From the NCBI RefSeq assembly GCF_028201475.1, contig NZ_CP116384.1:868001-932000 (forward strand): a stretch of DNA of 64,000 nucleotides. The letters run 5' to 3'. Numbering within the stretch: position 1 is the stretch's first letter; every line of letters starts with the position of its first letter. Made by a program: the position numbers and the translations under genes. The notes under the pieces are model-generated. The model worked only from the letters and a program-made list of their open reading frames with translations, was not told the DNA's origin and did no database searches. This document shows positions 17,543 through 26,560 of the stretch, piece by piece. Source of the stretch: Vibrio sp. SCSIO 43137. Its GTDB lineage: Bacteria; Pseudomonadota; Gammaproteobacteria; Enterobacterales; Vibrionaceae.

Positions 17543-18444
17543 TTAATAACCATGCCTATTACAATATTCCTGAGAAGCATGCTCAATATACTGTTTAAAT
17601 AACTTAGTCGCATCACTCAATTCAAAATCCTTCGGCTCAAAGAAGGCAAAATCAAACTTAAAATCCGTTTTCAGTGGGACGATTGAAACACTCTTGTCGC
17701 CCAAGCTATGGGCAGCCAATGGATCACCAATGGTAAAGCCATAACCGGATGCCACAATACTGCAGGCATGAAATGAACTGGCGACCTCAACCACAGGGTG
17801 AGCGGTTCTTCCTTCCGCGTGGAACAGATTGCTGATGTTCTGGGCAAGGAAGGTATCTTTAATCAGAGAAATAAGCGGTAGACCATCCAGATCAGATAAA
17901 GTGACTTCAGAACGATGGGACAGAGGGTGATTATAAGGAAGAATTGCCACCGTAGGCAGAGAACAGAAAGTACGGGTAATAATAGCCGGATGTTCCGCCG
18001 GAACCCTTCCCAGTCCGATGTTAAACTGGAACCCTGCTACCCACTTCTCTAATGTACGCATCGCCTGAATATCAACGTGTACTTTGGTACCCTCATTCTC
18101 TTCACACATTCGTGCCACGGCCGGTGACATAATGTCGCGAACCAGACGTGGGATACCGATCACTCTTAGCTGAGTTTTATCCATCCGTTTGATATCTTTT
18201 ACAATATCCGGTATCTCATCCAGTCCGTACAATATACGGCGTATCTCTTTATAAAACTCTTCACCTTTTGCCGTCGGTTTTAGGTTTCTTTTTCACGGGA
18301 GAAGAGCTGAAATCCTATCTGCCCCTCTAACTGACTAATTTGTCTGCTTGCCGCTGATTCACTCAGGCAGTGATGGTCAGCAGCTTTTGCCAATGATCCC
18401 TGCTTCATGATAGTTGCAAATATCTGTAATGATTTTAAGTTCAT
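17543..18444 (-). pseudogene. LysR-family regulator with a 1-base frameshift
   Basis: The frame beginning at ATG 18444 encodes a normal LysR winged-helix N-terminus (MNLKSLQIFATIMKQGSLAK, then ASRQISQLEGQIGFQLF) and stops after SREKET. The substrate-binding domain continues in another frame from about 18290 to the stop at 17543, ending in EHASQEYCNRHGY. Adding one A to the A5 run at 18289-18293 restores one ~300-residue protein. So either the gene is recently broken or the run was misread. It lies between two dicarboxylate permeases whose upstream regions share a LysR-sized inverted repeat, so it is the natural candidate regulator. Confidence 0.85.
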
Positions 18445-18568
18445 AACTTATCGCTCTTTATCTGGGTCGCTGACCCTTGCTTTTATTTATTATAATTTTG
18501 GCTGATACATTTACTTTAAATTATTAGTTAAATTCTGTCTGTTTTCGCCTTTCTAAACAGACAGAAAG

Positions 18569-18606
18569 ACAAAAACGATAAGCCAGCGTGAGACTGGCTT
18601 ATCGTT
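18569..18606 (-). terminator. Intrinsic terminator after the INDY-like permease
   Basis: Perfect 13-bp arms (18574-18586 / 18594-18606) with a 7-base loop, followed on the minus strand by five T. It separates the permease from the downstream LysR gene. Confidence 0.85.
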
Positions 18607-18622
18607 AATAAAGTTTGTTTGC

Positions 18623-20002
18623 TTACCAGAACAGGTAAGAGAACAGCGTAATAGCAAATATGCATACGATATTGAGTATCAGGCCAGTCCTCATCATGTC
18701 GGACTGAGTGATATAGCCTGAACCAAACACAATTGCGTTAGGAGGAGTCGCTACCGGTAACATAAAGGCACATGAAGCCGATACTGCGATCAATGCAGAG
18801 AGTATTACAGGAGATACACCCATAGCTTCAGCAATAGTAGCAAACACAGGAACCAGTAGTGCTGCACTAGCAGTGTTACTAGCGAACTCAGTAAGGAAAA
18901 CAACGAAGGTAACCACTGAGATAATGGTAACCAGAATACCTGCTTCATTCAGAAACTCACTTAAGCTATGCGCCAGGAACAGACTGGTTCCGGACGTTTT
19001 CAACACATTACTAAGACAGATACCGCCGCCAAACAGCATAAGTACGCCCCAGTCCGTCGACTTCTCAATATCTTTCCAGCACACCACCCGCGATACGCCA
19101 AGCAGCACCATTGCAGTAACGGCAACCAATGTATCGAACTTACTAACACCACCCAGCATGGCATTGATTGGTTTACTGAATACCCATAGCGCAACAGTCA
19201 GCATAAAGATCGCCAGAGTCGCTTTTCGCGCGCCATTCCACTCGATAGGCTTGGCCTCAACTTTAAAGGTGTGACTCAGGTTTGGCTTGAGTTTCAGGTA
19301 AAGCGTTATTACTGCCAACGGTAATAACATCACGGTAACCGGAACGCCGTAGCTCATCCACTCGGTAAAGCTAAGCCCTACTTCTGCAGCGGCTATAGCA
19401 TTAGGCGGGCTACCTACAATGGTTGCAATACCGCCGATACTGGCGCAATAAGCAATACCCAGCAGCATAAATACATAGGTATTTCGTTCCTTCTCTGGAT
19501 CGACTTTATGCAGAATACCCAGCACCATTGGCAGCATCATTGCTGTAGTGGCTGTGTTACTGATCCACATAGACATAATAGCTGTAACACCGAACAGCAT
19601 CAGGGTTGCAACCGTCATTCTGCCCTTCGCCAGTGTCAGCACCTTATTGGCAATGGCCTGATCCAGTCCCTGACGATGCAGCGCCGCAGCAAGAGCAAAT
19701 CCTGCCAGAAACAGAAAGATAATCGGGTTAGAAAAGCTACTCAGTGCTTTGGTGGTATCAAACACCCCAAGGCCGACAGCCAGCAGGGGAACCAGTATTG
19801 CTGAAATACTGACGTGAATGGCTTCTGTCAGCCAAAGAATAGCGACAAATATCAGCAGGCTCAGGCCTGTCACAATATTCTCTTCAAATGGTAAGAAGTT
19901 CAGTAAGAAAATAAATAGTAAAACATCTGCAAAAAAGATAATTGTTTTCTTATCGAACCTTTTTTTTTCTGGTTTATCCAGAGTAAGGCTTTGCGAACTC
20001 AT
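18623..20002 (-). CDS. SLC13/INDY-type Na+/dicarboxylate symporter
   Basis: A 459-residue membrane protein of the DASS family, resembling the Na+/succinate transporter VcINDY. Both diagnostic SNT motifs are present, SNTATTAMM and [11 protein letters not shown]. So are the partner loops GSPPNAIAA and [11 protein letters not shown], which coordinate sodium and substrate. About 11 helices are predicted. The longest frame starts at a TTG at 20101. The ATG at 20002 has AAGGA six bases upstream and gives the normal family length, so I chose it. Likely substrates are succinate, fumarate or malate. A box like those at two other genes lies 139 bp upstream. Confidence 0.88.
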   Translation of the reverse strand: MSSQSLTLDKPEKKRFDKKTIIFFADVLLFIFLLNFLPFEENIVTGLSLLIFVAILWLTEAIHVSISAILVPLLAVGLGVFDTTKALSSFSNPIIFLFLAGFALAAALHRQGLDQAIANKVLTLAKGRMTVATLMLFGVTAIMSMWISNTATTAMMLPMVLGILHKVDPEKERNTYVFMLLGIAYCASIGGIATIVGSPPNAIAAAEVGLSFTEWMSYGVPVTVMLLPLAVITLYLKLKPNLSHTFKVEAKPIEWNGARKATLAIFMLTVALWVFSKPINAMLGGVSKFDTLVAVTAMVLLGVSRVVCWKDIEKSTDWGVLMLFGGGICLSNVLKTSGTSLFLAHSLSEFLNEAGILVTIISVVTFVVFLTEFASNTASAALLVPVFATIAEAMGVSPVILSALIAVSASCAFMLPVATPPNAIVFGSGYITQSDMMRTGLILNIVCIFAITLFSYLFW

Positions 20003-20140
20003 AAGCATTCCTTTCACGTTTATATTAATAACCGAATTACTCATATTAATGTAGGGTGCGAATAATCCAGCGGTATGCGTTTTCGCCACAAAGCTAAACA
20101 AGGTTAAAAGTTACCACAATCGCAATAATAAGCAGGATAC

Positions 20141-20155
20141 TTACATTTTATGCAA
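20141..20155. promoter_or_regulatory. Inverted-repeat box upstream of the INDY-like permease (copy 3)
   Basis: TTACATTTTATGCAA matches TTGCA-N5-TGCAA with one mismatch, 139 bp upstream of the permease start. It lies in the ~530-bp divergent region shared with maeA, about 380 bp before maeA. The rest of that region is AT-rich without other clear signals. Confidence 0.5.
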
Positions 20156-20531
20156 GCTAGTTTAAAGCACTAGCAGCCCAGCATGCAGAAAAATGCGCAC
20201 GAACCATACTTAACCCACTGATTAAAAACTATTTTATTTTGAGTGTTACATATCGTCATAGTATGATTTTGTTTGGTGGAAAGGATGAGATTAGCCGAAA
20301 ATGCAATGTCTCGTTATGAGATCTGAGTCGCTGATATTCCACTTGGTACATAGTATCTCATTTAACACTCTTCCAATTTGTGCATGTTTTATTCAGTTTA
20401 TTCCAATTTTGGAAAGTGACTATTTTAATTATCTTTTAGGCAAACTATCCGGTGAGCCAATTACAATATCTCTATTACACTTTGCTCACTGAATTAATTG
20501 TTTCATCTGTTTAGATAATTCAGAGCATAAT

Positions 20532-22220
20532 ATGAATCCAAATAACCGTCCTTTGTATATTCCCTACGCCGGTCCTGCACTATTAGAATCTCCTCTGCTA
20601 AATAAAGGCGGCGCCTTCAGTAAAGAAGAGAGAACAACATTTAATCTTGAAGGCCTGCTACCCGACTCCATTGAAACCATTGAAGAGCAGGCAGAACGTG
20701 CATACCTGCAGTTCAGCAATTTTGAAAATGATATCGATCGCCATGTCTACCTGAGAAATATCCAGGATACTAACGAGACTCTGTTTTACCGTTTAGTACA
20801 GAATCATATCACTGAGATGATGCCCATCATCTACACCCCTACCGTTGGTACTGCTTGTGAAAGCTTCTCTACTATTTACCGGCGCGCCAGAGGCCTTATC
20901 ATCTCTTACCCGAACAGAGACAATATCGATGAAATCCTCAACAACGCTACCCGTCATAACGTAAAAATCATTGTTGTAACCGATGGTGAGCGAATTCTTG
21001 GTCTGGGCGATCAGGGTATTGGCGGTATGGGGATTCCTATCGGTAAACTTTCACTCTATACCGCATGCGGTGGTATCAGCCCGGCGTATACGCTGCCAAT
21101 CGTTCTTGATGTCGGTACCAATAATCCACAACGCCTTTCTGATCCAATGTATATGGGCTGGCGTCACCCCCGTATCAGCGGTGAAGAGTACAACAACTTT
21201 GTAGACGACTTTATTGAAGCAGTAAAACGCCGCTGGCCTGAGTCGCTGATTCAGTTTGAAGACTTCGCCCAGAAGAACGCAATGCCTCTGCTTAACCGTT
21301 ATAAAGATGAAGTTTGCTGTTTCAATGATGATATTCAGGGTACAGCAGCTGTAACTGTTGGTTCGCTTCTGGCCGCCTGTAAAGCGGCCAAAACCAAACT
21401 AAGCAAACAGACAGTGACCTTTTTAGGCGCTGGTTCAGCAGGTTGTGGTATTGCCGAAGCGATCATTGCCCAGATGGTATCTGAAGGTATTCCAGAAGAG
21501 CAGGCCCGCGGTAAGGTGTTTATGGTCGACAGGTGGGGACTGCTGACCAATGACATGCCTAATTTGCTCGACTTCCAGAAGAAGTTAGTCATTAACAGAG
21601 ACAAGCTTATCGACTGGAAAACTGCGTCCAATGATATCTCCCTGCTGGAAGTTATTAAGAATGCTAAGCCAAATATTCTTATTGGTGTATCCGGTGTTCC
21701 GGGGCTGTTCAGCGAAGAAGTGATCACAGAAATGCACAAGCACTGTCCGCGACCAATTGTTTTCCCGCTATCCAACCCGACCAGCCGTGTTGAAGCAACC
21801 CCTGAAGACATTCTTAAGTGGACTAAAGGCATAGCACTGGTTGCCACAGGTAGCCCGTTTGATCCTGTTAAGATCAATAACAAAAGCGTCTATATTGCTC
21901 AATGTAATAACAGCTATATCTTCCCGGGTATCGGTTTAGGTGTTCTGGCTTGCGGTGCTAAACGAGTAACTGACGAAATGCTGATGGAATCCAGCCGCGC
22001 CCTTGCTGAGTGCTCTCCTCTCGCTCAGAATGGTATTGGTTCTCTGCTTCCGCCTCTTGAAAAGATCCGTGAAGTATCCATACATATTGCCTTTGAAGTA
22101 GCGAAAAAGGCGATGGAGCAAGGTAAGGCTGCCCAGTTAAGTGACGAAAAGCTAATGGAGAAAATTCAGGCAAACTTCTGGACACCAAATTATCGTCCAT
22201 ATAAGCGCACCTCTTTCTAG
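20532..22220 (+). CDS. maeA: NAD-dependent malic enzyme
   Basis: A 562-residue cytoplasmic enzyme that oxidatively decarboxylates malate to pyruvate with NAD+. Signatures include the malate-binding [11 protein letters not shown] (near 265) and the Rossmann motif [13 protein letters not shown] (near 300). The active-site region YTPTVG near 100 is also present. Its length equals that of the E. coli SfcA/MaeA type and there is no PTA fusion. It is transcribed divergently from the INDY-like symporter, which would supply malate or its precursors. A GAGCCC/GGGCTC hairpin follows the stop. Confidence 0.96.
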   Translation: MNPNNRPLYIPYAGPALLESPLLNKGGAFSKEERTTFNLEGLLPDSIETIEEQAERAYLQFSNFENDIDRHVYLRNIQDTNETLFYRLVQNHITEMMPIIYTPTVGTACESFSTIYRRARGLIISYPNRDNIDEILNNATRHNVKIIVVTDGERILGLGDQGIGGMGIPIGKLSLYTACGGISPAYTLPIVLDVGTNNPQRLSDPMYMGWRHPRISGEEYNNFVDDFIEAVKRRWPESLIQFEDFAQKNAMPLLNRYKDEVCCFNDDIQGTAAVTVGSLLAACKAAKTKLSKQTVTFLGAGSAGCGIAEAIIAQMVSEGIPEEQARGKVFMVDRWGLLTNDMPNLLDFQKKLVINRDKLIDWKTASNDISLLEVIKNAKPNILIGVSGVPGLFSEEVITEMHKHCPRPIVFPLSNPTSRVEATPEDILKWTKGIALVATGSPFDPVKINNKSVYIAQCNNSYIFPGIGLGVLACGAKRVTDEMLMESSRALAECSPLAQNGIGSLLPPLEKIREVSIHIAFEVAKKAMEQGKAAQLSDEKLMEKIQANFWTPNYRPYKRTSF

Positions 22221-22241
22221 CTATCACCAATAACAGAGAAT

Positions 22242-22266
22242 GAGCCCTTACTGCCGGGCTCTTTCC
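22242..22266 (+). terminator. Probable terminator after maeA
   Basis: GAGCCC (22242-22247) pairs with GGGCTC (22256-22261), followed by a short TTT. The stem is only 6 bp and the T-tract weak. Confidence 0.45.
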
Positions 22267-22348
22267 AGTTATCACTTTTCATCCCAGCAAACCCAAAACC
22301 CATTCAGCATTGACTATAGTTAAAGTAACAGCAAAGCGGAGAAGAGCT

Positions 22349-22528
22349 ATGGCTGACTTTTATGAAAAACTCAGGTTAAAAGGGAAAGCAGAAGAGGATC
22401 GCTTTTTTGCCGAACTGGATAAACAGTTGATTGAAGAACTGCACAGAAAAGACCGGCAGAATATTGACTGGGCAGAAGAGCATTTAACCGCCAAGGATAA
22501 TCCACTCAACGACAACAGCAGCAAATAA
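22349..22528 (+). CDS. Small acidic hypothetical protein (59 aa)
   Basis: The ATG at 22349, preceded by GCGGAGAA, opens a 59-residue frame. The product is highly charged and probably helical (ADFYEKLRLKGKAEEDRFF near the start), with no signal or membrane segment. A longer version from a TTG at 22310 lacks a ribosome site. No family is recognised and the function is unknown. It stands alone between maeA and the cysteine desulfidase gene. Confidence 0.55.
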   Translation: MADFYEKLRLKGKAEEDRFFAELDKQLIEELHRKDRQNIDWAEEHLTAKDNPLNDNSSK

Positions 22529-22823
22529 GCTGGTCTGCTAGCCCTTTTTCTTTCCGGTATAGGTCGACCCGTATCGGTTCGGGTAAGCTTGTTTTCTATA
22601 TTTATGTGATAAAGTTAGCACTTTTCCGGTATACCCCCTACACCTAGAGAAAATATTTCTCTTTCATGCCTATTTGACAGTAAACAAAGCAAAATAAATC
22701 TCTCGGTTCCTTTGTATAGTATTTCTATCGAATTTAACACTCTGCGTGAAGTAACTCTTCGTGAGGTTACTTTACCTATTACCGGCAGACGGTAAGTACC
22801 CTCAGACGTTAGGAATAATTACA

Positions 22824-24119
22824 ATGAAAACCGATCTATGGACTCCACTAACTGACCAAATCCGAAAGGACGTAGCTCCGGCACTAGGCTGTACTGAGCC
22901 TGTATCCGTTGCCCTCGCTGCTTCTATCGCTAATCAACAGCTTACAGGTCAAATAAAAAACATCTCTGTTTTGGTATCACCTAATCTTATGAAAAACGGC
23001 ATGGGGGTCGGCGTTCCCGGTACGGGAATGGTAGGACTGCCAATTGCTGCAGCTGTTGGTGCATTAGCGGGAGAACCGGACGCGGAACTGGAAGTACTAA
23101 AAAACATAACGTCATCAGATGTAGAACAAGCTAAGCAGCTACTCGATTCAGACAACGTTGTGATAGGTGTTGCTGATGTGAGCAATGTTATCTATACAAA
23201 AGTTACCATACATAGCGATAGCGGCTACGCTGCGGTGACGATTGCCGATTCGCATACCCATGTGATCGCCATTGAAAAAGACGGAATGTCACTCTTTATT
23301 GCCGATCAAAAAACCAATGGTATGACATCAGAGAATGACTCCGCTCAAAACCCTTTCCATAACGCGAAAGCTCGCGACGTTTACGACTATGCGTTAAATG
23401 CACCGCTAGAGCAGATCGAGTTTATTGAACAGGCATATCACCTGAATAATGACTTATCCGTAGAGGGCTTGGCTGGTGATTATGGTTTACAAATTGGTGC
23501 AACTTTTAAGCGCAATATAGAAAGAGGTTTGTTATCTGAAGGCTTACTTACCAATATTCTCTCCCGTACATCCGCTGCATCTGATGCGCGTATGGATGGT
23601 GCAATGAAGCCAGCTATGAGTAACTCTGGATCTGGCAATCAGGGTATCGCTGCCACTATGCCCGTAGTGGTTGTCGCCGAGCATGTTAAAGCAGACAGGG
23701 AGACCATGATTCGTGCTTTGATGATGTCACACGCAATGGCCATTTATATTAAGGGTCATCAGAATAAATTGTCTGCTCTTTGCGGCGCGACAACCGCTTC
23801 TATGGGTGCAGTAGCCGGTATGACCTGGCTGCTGGGCGGAGATTTCAAAAAAGTAAGCCATTCTATTTGCAGTATGATCGGTGATATCGCAGGTATTATC
23901 TGCGACGGTGCTAAGACCAGCTGTGCCATGAAAGTCTCTTCTTCTGCAGGCGCAGCATTCAAGGCAGCTTTGATGGCTCTGGACAATATCAGAGTAACAG
24001 GAAACGAGGGCATTGTTTCTGACGATGTTGACACTTCTATCCGTAATCTCTCTGCGCTTGCTAACGGCTCGATGACTCAGACAGATGTTCAGATACTGGA
24101 TATTATGGTCAGTAAGTAA
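22824..24119 (+). CDS. cyuA: L-cysteine desulfidase / serine dehydratase-alpha family
   Basis: A 431-residue protein of the UPF0597/CyuA (YhaM) family, related to the alpha chain of iron-sulfur L-serine dehydratase. It splits cysteine to pyruvate, ammonia and sulfide. The substrate loop APALGCTEPVSVALAA starts near residue 17. The cysteine-rich region GIICDGAKTSCAMK near 355 is the likely [4Fe-4S] ligand site. An upstream in-frame GTG at 22761 would add 21 residues without a signal peptide; ATG 22824 with AGGA upstream matches the family start. It is followed by ridA and an amino-acid symporter, forming a Cys/Ser degradation unit. Confidence 0.88.
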   Translation: MKTDLWTPLTDQIRKDVAPALGCTEPVSVALAASIANQQLTGQIKNISVLVSPNLMKNGMGVGVPGTGMVGLPIAAAVGALAGEPDAELEVLKNITSSDVEQAKQLLDSDNVVIGVADVSNVIYTKVTIHSDSGYAAVTIADSHTHVIAIEKDGMSLFIADQKTNGMTSENDSAQNPFHNAKARDVYDYALNAPLEQIEFIEQAYHLNNDLSVEGLAGDYGLQIGATFKRNIERGLLSEGLLTNILSRTSAASDARMDGAMKPAMSNSGSGNQGIAATMPVVVVAEHVKADRETMIRALMMSHAMAIYIKGHQNKLSALCGATTASMGAVAGMTWLLGGDFKKVSHSICSMIGDIAGIICDGAKTSCAMKVSSSAGAAFKAALMALDNIRVTGNEGIVSDDVDTSIRNLSALANGSMTQTDVQILDIMVSK

Positions 24120-24198
24120 CTGATTAAATTAAGCTTAGCAGGGTTTTACATAAACTCTGCTCATTCCCCCTTAGTTCTAAACTATGAAGACAAATATT

Positions 24199-24573
24199 AT
24201 GATCGAAACTATTACCACAAATGATGCTCCGGCAGCAATCGGCCCATACGTTCAGGCGAAACTAATTAACAATATGCTGTATACCTCAAGCCAATTACCA
24301 ATCAATCCTGAAACCGGGAAAATGGATGACGATATTGCCGAGCAGACACGCCAGTCTCTTGCCAATGTTGAAGCTATCGTGAATCAGGCAGGAATGAGTA
24401 AGTCCGATATCATCAAAACGACCGTATTTGTGAAAGATCTGAATGATTTTGCCACCGTCAATGAGGTGTATGGTCAGTTCTTCGGAGAAACTTGCCCGGC
24501 AAGAAGCTGCGTAGAAGTAGCACGCCTGCCACTTGATGCAAAAATTGAGATAGAAGTTATCGCTTCTAAATAA
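24199..24573 (+). CDS. ridA: RidA enamine/imine deaminase
   Basis: A 124-residue YjgF/YER057c/UK114 protein. It hydrolyses reactive 2-aminoacrylate and related imines released by PLP or iron-sulfur dehydratases. Conserved elements are DAPAAIGPYVQA near the start, TTVFVKDLNDFATVN, and the arginine in PARSCVEVARLP. An ATG at 24184 lies five codons upstream; the second ATG gives the exact N-terminal spacing of E. coli RidA. Position directly after cyuA makes sense, because cysteine or serine breakdown produces 2-aminoacrylate. Confidence 0.95.
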   Translation: MIETITTNDAPAAIGPYVQAKLINNMLYTSSQLPINPETGKMDDDIAEQTRQSLANVEAIVNQAGMSKSDIIKTTVFVKDLNDFATVNEVYGQFFGETCPARSCVEVARLPLDAKIEIEVIASK

Positions 24574-24597
24574 ACTAAAAACTAAGCAGTACTATTT

Positions 24598-24633
24598 AAA
24601 AGCCTGGGCACATTATGTGACCAGGCTTTTTAT
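24598..24633 (+). terminator. Intrinsic terminator after ridA
   Basis: Perfect 10-bp arms AAAAGCCTGG / CCAGGCTTTT (24598-24607 / 24621-24630), with further pairing inside the loop and T-rich DNA after. It closes the cyuA-ridA unit. Confidence 0.85.
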
Positions 24634-25013
24634 TATCTGTAATAATAATATTTTCAATTTAATTACCAACACACATAAACAATATTTATTCACTCTAGAT
24701 TAATTGTTATTAAAAATGTGACCACAATCTCAGCCAAAATAATAACAGGCACTATACAAACATCTCCAAAATTAGATCAGAGCCATACTTTTCACTGCCA
24801 AAACAACATATAACCTTATTTTAGATCAACACAGAAAATCAGTTTTCTGACCTTTGTGTTTATTTAGAAATATTTACTCTATTTAGCCAGCAAGCAGGTA
24901 AATAAAGTATTTTTTCTCTAAATATAAGAGTAACCTTACGACGTACCTTATTAAAACAGCGATAGAAATTTATATTCTGTTTATTTTATCATCAGAAAAC
25001 AAACGAGGAAAAA
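24634..25013. other. Leader region of the amino-acid symporter gene
   Basis: This 380-bp AT-rich stretch has no gene. It holds AAATGTGA at 24714-24721, a good CRP half-site whose second half is weak. It also holds two copies of TTAGATCA (24772-24779 and 24821-24828). These could be regulatory but no regulator can be named. Confidence 0.3.
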
Positions 25014-26339
25014 ATGAGCGATACAATAAATACGGACTCTGGAATAGCAGATTCATTAGCGCCGCATAAAATTGCAGGCATGTCTGAGCAAGAATGGAAA
25101 ATAGCAACAAAATTTGACAGCGTTGATATAGGCTGGATTGTAATGAGTATCGGTATGGCAATAGGTGCCGGTATTGTTTTCCTTCCGGTACAAGTAGGTG
25201 TGATGGGGCTATGGGTATTTTTACTCTCATCTATTATCGGCTACCCTGCAATGTACCTTTTTCAAAAGCTATTTATTAATACCCTTGCAGAATCAAAAGA
25301 GTGTACCGACTATCCAGGTGTAATCAGTGGTTACCTTGGTAAAAACTGGGGCATGTTGCTTGGTGCCCTATACTTTATCATGTTGGTAATCTGGGTGTTG
25401 ATTTACTCTCTGGCAGTGACCAATGACAGTTCGTCCTACCTTCACTCTTTCGGCGTAACCGAAGGACAATTAAACGATAACGTTTTCTATGGCTTAGCCT
25501 TAATTTGCGTACTATCATTTATTGGTTCAAAAGGTGAAAAGCTACTGTTTAAACTATCGGGTTTTATGGCGGTTACCGTATTATCTCTGGTTGCAATCAT
25601 GGGATTACTGCTGGTCGCGCGTTGGGATTTTGCTAACATTCCAGCGGTTGGTGATATGGGACCAATGATTAAAGATGCAATCATCACACTACCCTTTACC
25701 CTGACTTCCATTCTGTTTATTCAGTCACTTAGTCCAATGGTTATTTCTTATCGTTCTCATGAAAAATCCATCGAAGTTGCACGATATAAAGCAACCAGAG
25801 CAATGAAAATCGCCTTCGCTATTCTATTTGTCATCGTGTTCTTCTTTGCTGTGTCATTTACCTTTGCTATCAGTCAGGAGCAGGCAAATCAGGCAATGAC
25901 ACAAAATATTTCCGCTCTGGCTATTATCGCTCAGTATTTCCCGGGAAGCTGGGCAACCATTGCAGGTATTGTTATTAATATTTTTGCGGTAGTGACCTCT
26001 TTCTTTGGTGTATTCCTTGCATTTAAAGAAGCTTGTATGGGGCTTGCTATGAATGCGCTGCTGAGAAAATATGATGAAGAAAAAATAGACAGAAACTTAA
26101 TCAGTAAGCTAGTAACTGTATTCATTATTTTACTGGCTTGGAGTGCAATTGCAGTAAACGCTCCTATTCTTTCATTTACTTCAATTTGCAGCCCTGTATT
26201 TGGTCTGGTTGGCTGCCTGATCCCTGCCTATTTGGTTTATAAAGTTCCTCACTTAGCCAAATATAAAGGAATGGCTACAAATATGATTATTGTGACTGGC
26301 GTATTACTATGTATCTCACCATTCCTTGCATTTTTATAG
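25014..26339 (+). CDS. HAAAP-family amino-acid symporter, SdaC/CyuP-like
   Basis: A 441-residue membrane protein with about 11 helices from the hydroxy/aromatic amino-acid permease family. Typical features are the first-helix motif IGMAIGAGIVFLPVQ near 42-57 and SPMVISYRSHE near 240. The closest functional types are serine (SdaC), threonine (TdcC) and cysteine (CyuP/YhaO) transporters. The adjacent cyuA and ridA favour cysteine or serine uptake. The start has GAGG upstream and a terminator follows. Substrate choice within the family cannot be settled by eye. Confidence 0.85.
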   Translation: MSDTINTDSGIADSLAPHKIAGMSEQEWKIATKFDSVDIGWIVMSIGMAIGAGIVFLPVQVGVMGLWVFLLSSIIGYPAMYLFQKLFINTLAESKECTDYPGVISGYLGKNWGMLLGALYFIMLVIWVLIYSLAVTNDSSSYLHSFGVTEGQLNDNVFYGLALICVLSFIGSKGEKLLFKLSGFMAVTVLSLVAIMGLLLVARWDFANIPAVGDMGPMIKDAIITLPFTLTSILFIQSLSPMVISYRSHEKSIEVARYKATRAMKIAFAILFVIVFFFAVSFTFAISQEQANQAMTQNISALAIIAQYFPGSWATIAGIVINIFAVVTSFFGVFLAFKEACMGLAMNALLRKYDEEKIDRNLISKLVTVFIILLAWSAIAVNAPILSFTSICSPVFGLVGCLIPAYLVYKVPHLAKYKGMATNMIIVTGVLLCISPFLAFL

Positions 26340-26355
26340 TCTAGAGTAGAAGTTT

Positions 26356-26383
26356 AAAGCCAGTATTAAATACTGGCTTTTTT
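26356..26383 (+). terminator. Intrinsic terminator after the symporter gene
   Basis: Perfect 10-bp arms AAAGCCAGTA / TACTGGCTTT with a 5-base loop, followed by TTT. Confidence 0.9.
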
Positions 26384-26560
26384 ATTTCAAAACAATTAAA
26401 ACCGCCACACTAGCTAATAATAATTACATTCATCAACTCAAAGATACATTTATAAAACATTGTTTTATTAGAAAGCTCAAACTGTATGTTCACCTAATGT
26501 TTACCATGTCAACCTTACAATTTGCCACTAGATCGCACTATTCACACCTAGAAACAACGA

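Noticed and set aside
17411..17598. Protein-like stretch on the plus strand (contains FFIPKELVPEQMFNVVN)
   Set aside because: There is no start codon after the upstream stop, its end overlaps the LysR gene, and no family is recognised; chance in AT-rich DNA is likely.
18285..18300. Programmed frameshifting in the LysR gene
   Set aside because: LysR regulators are not known to use it and the run is a plain A5 without the usual slippery context or stimulator.
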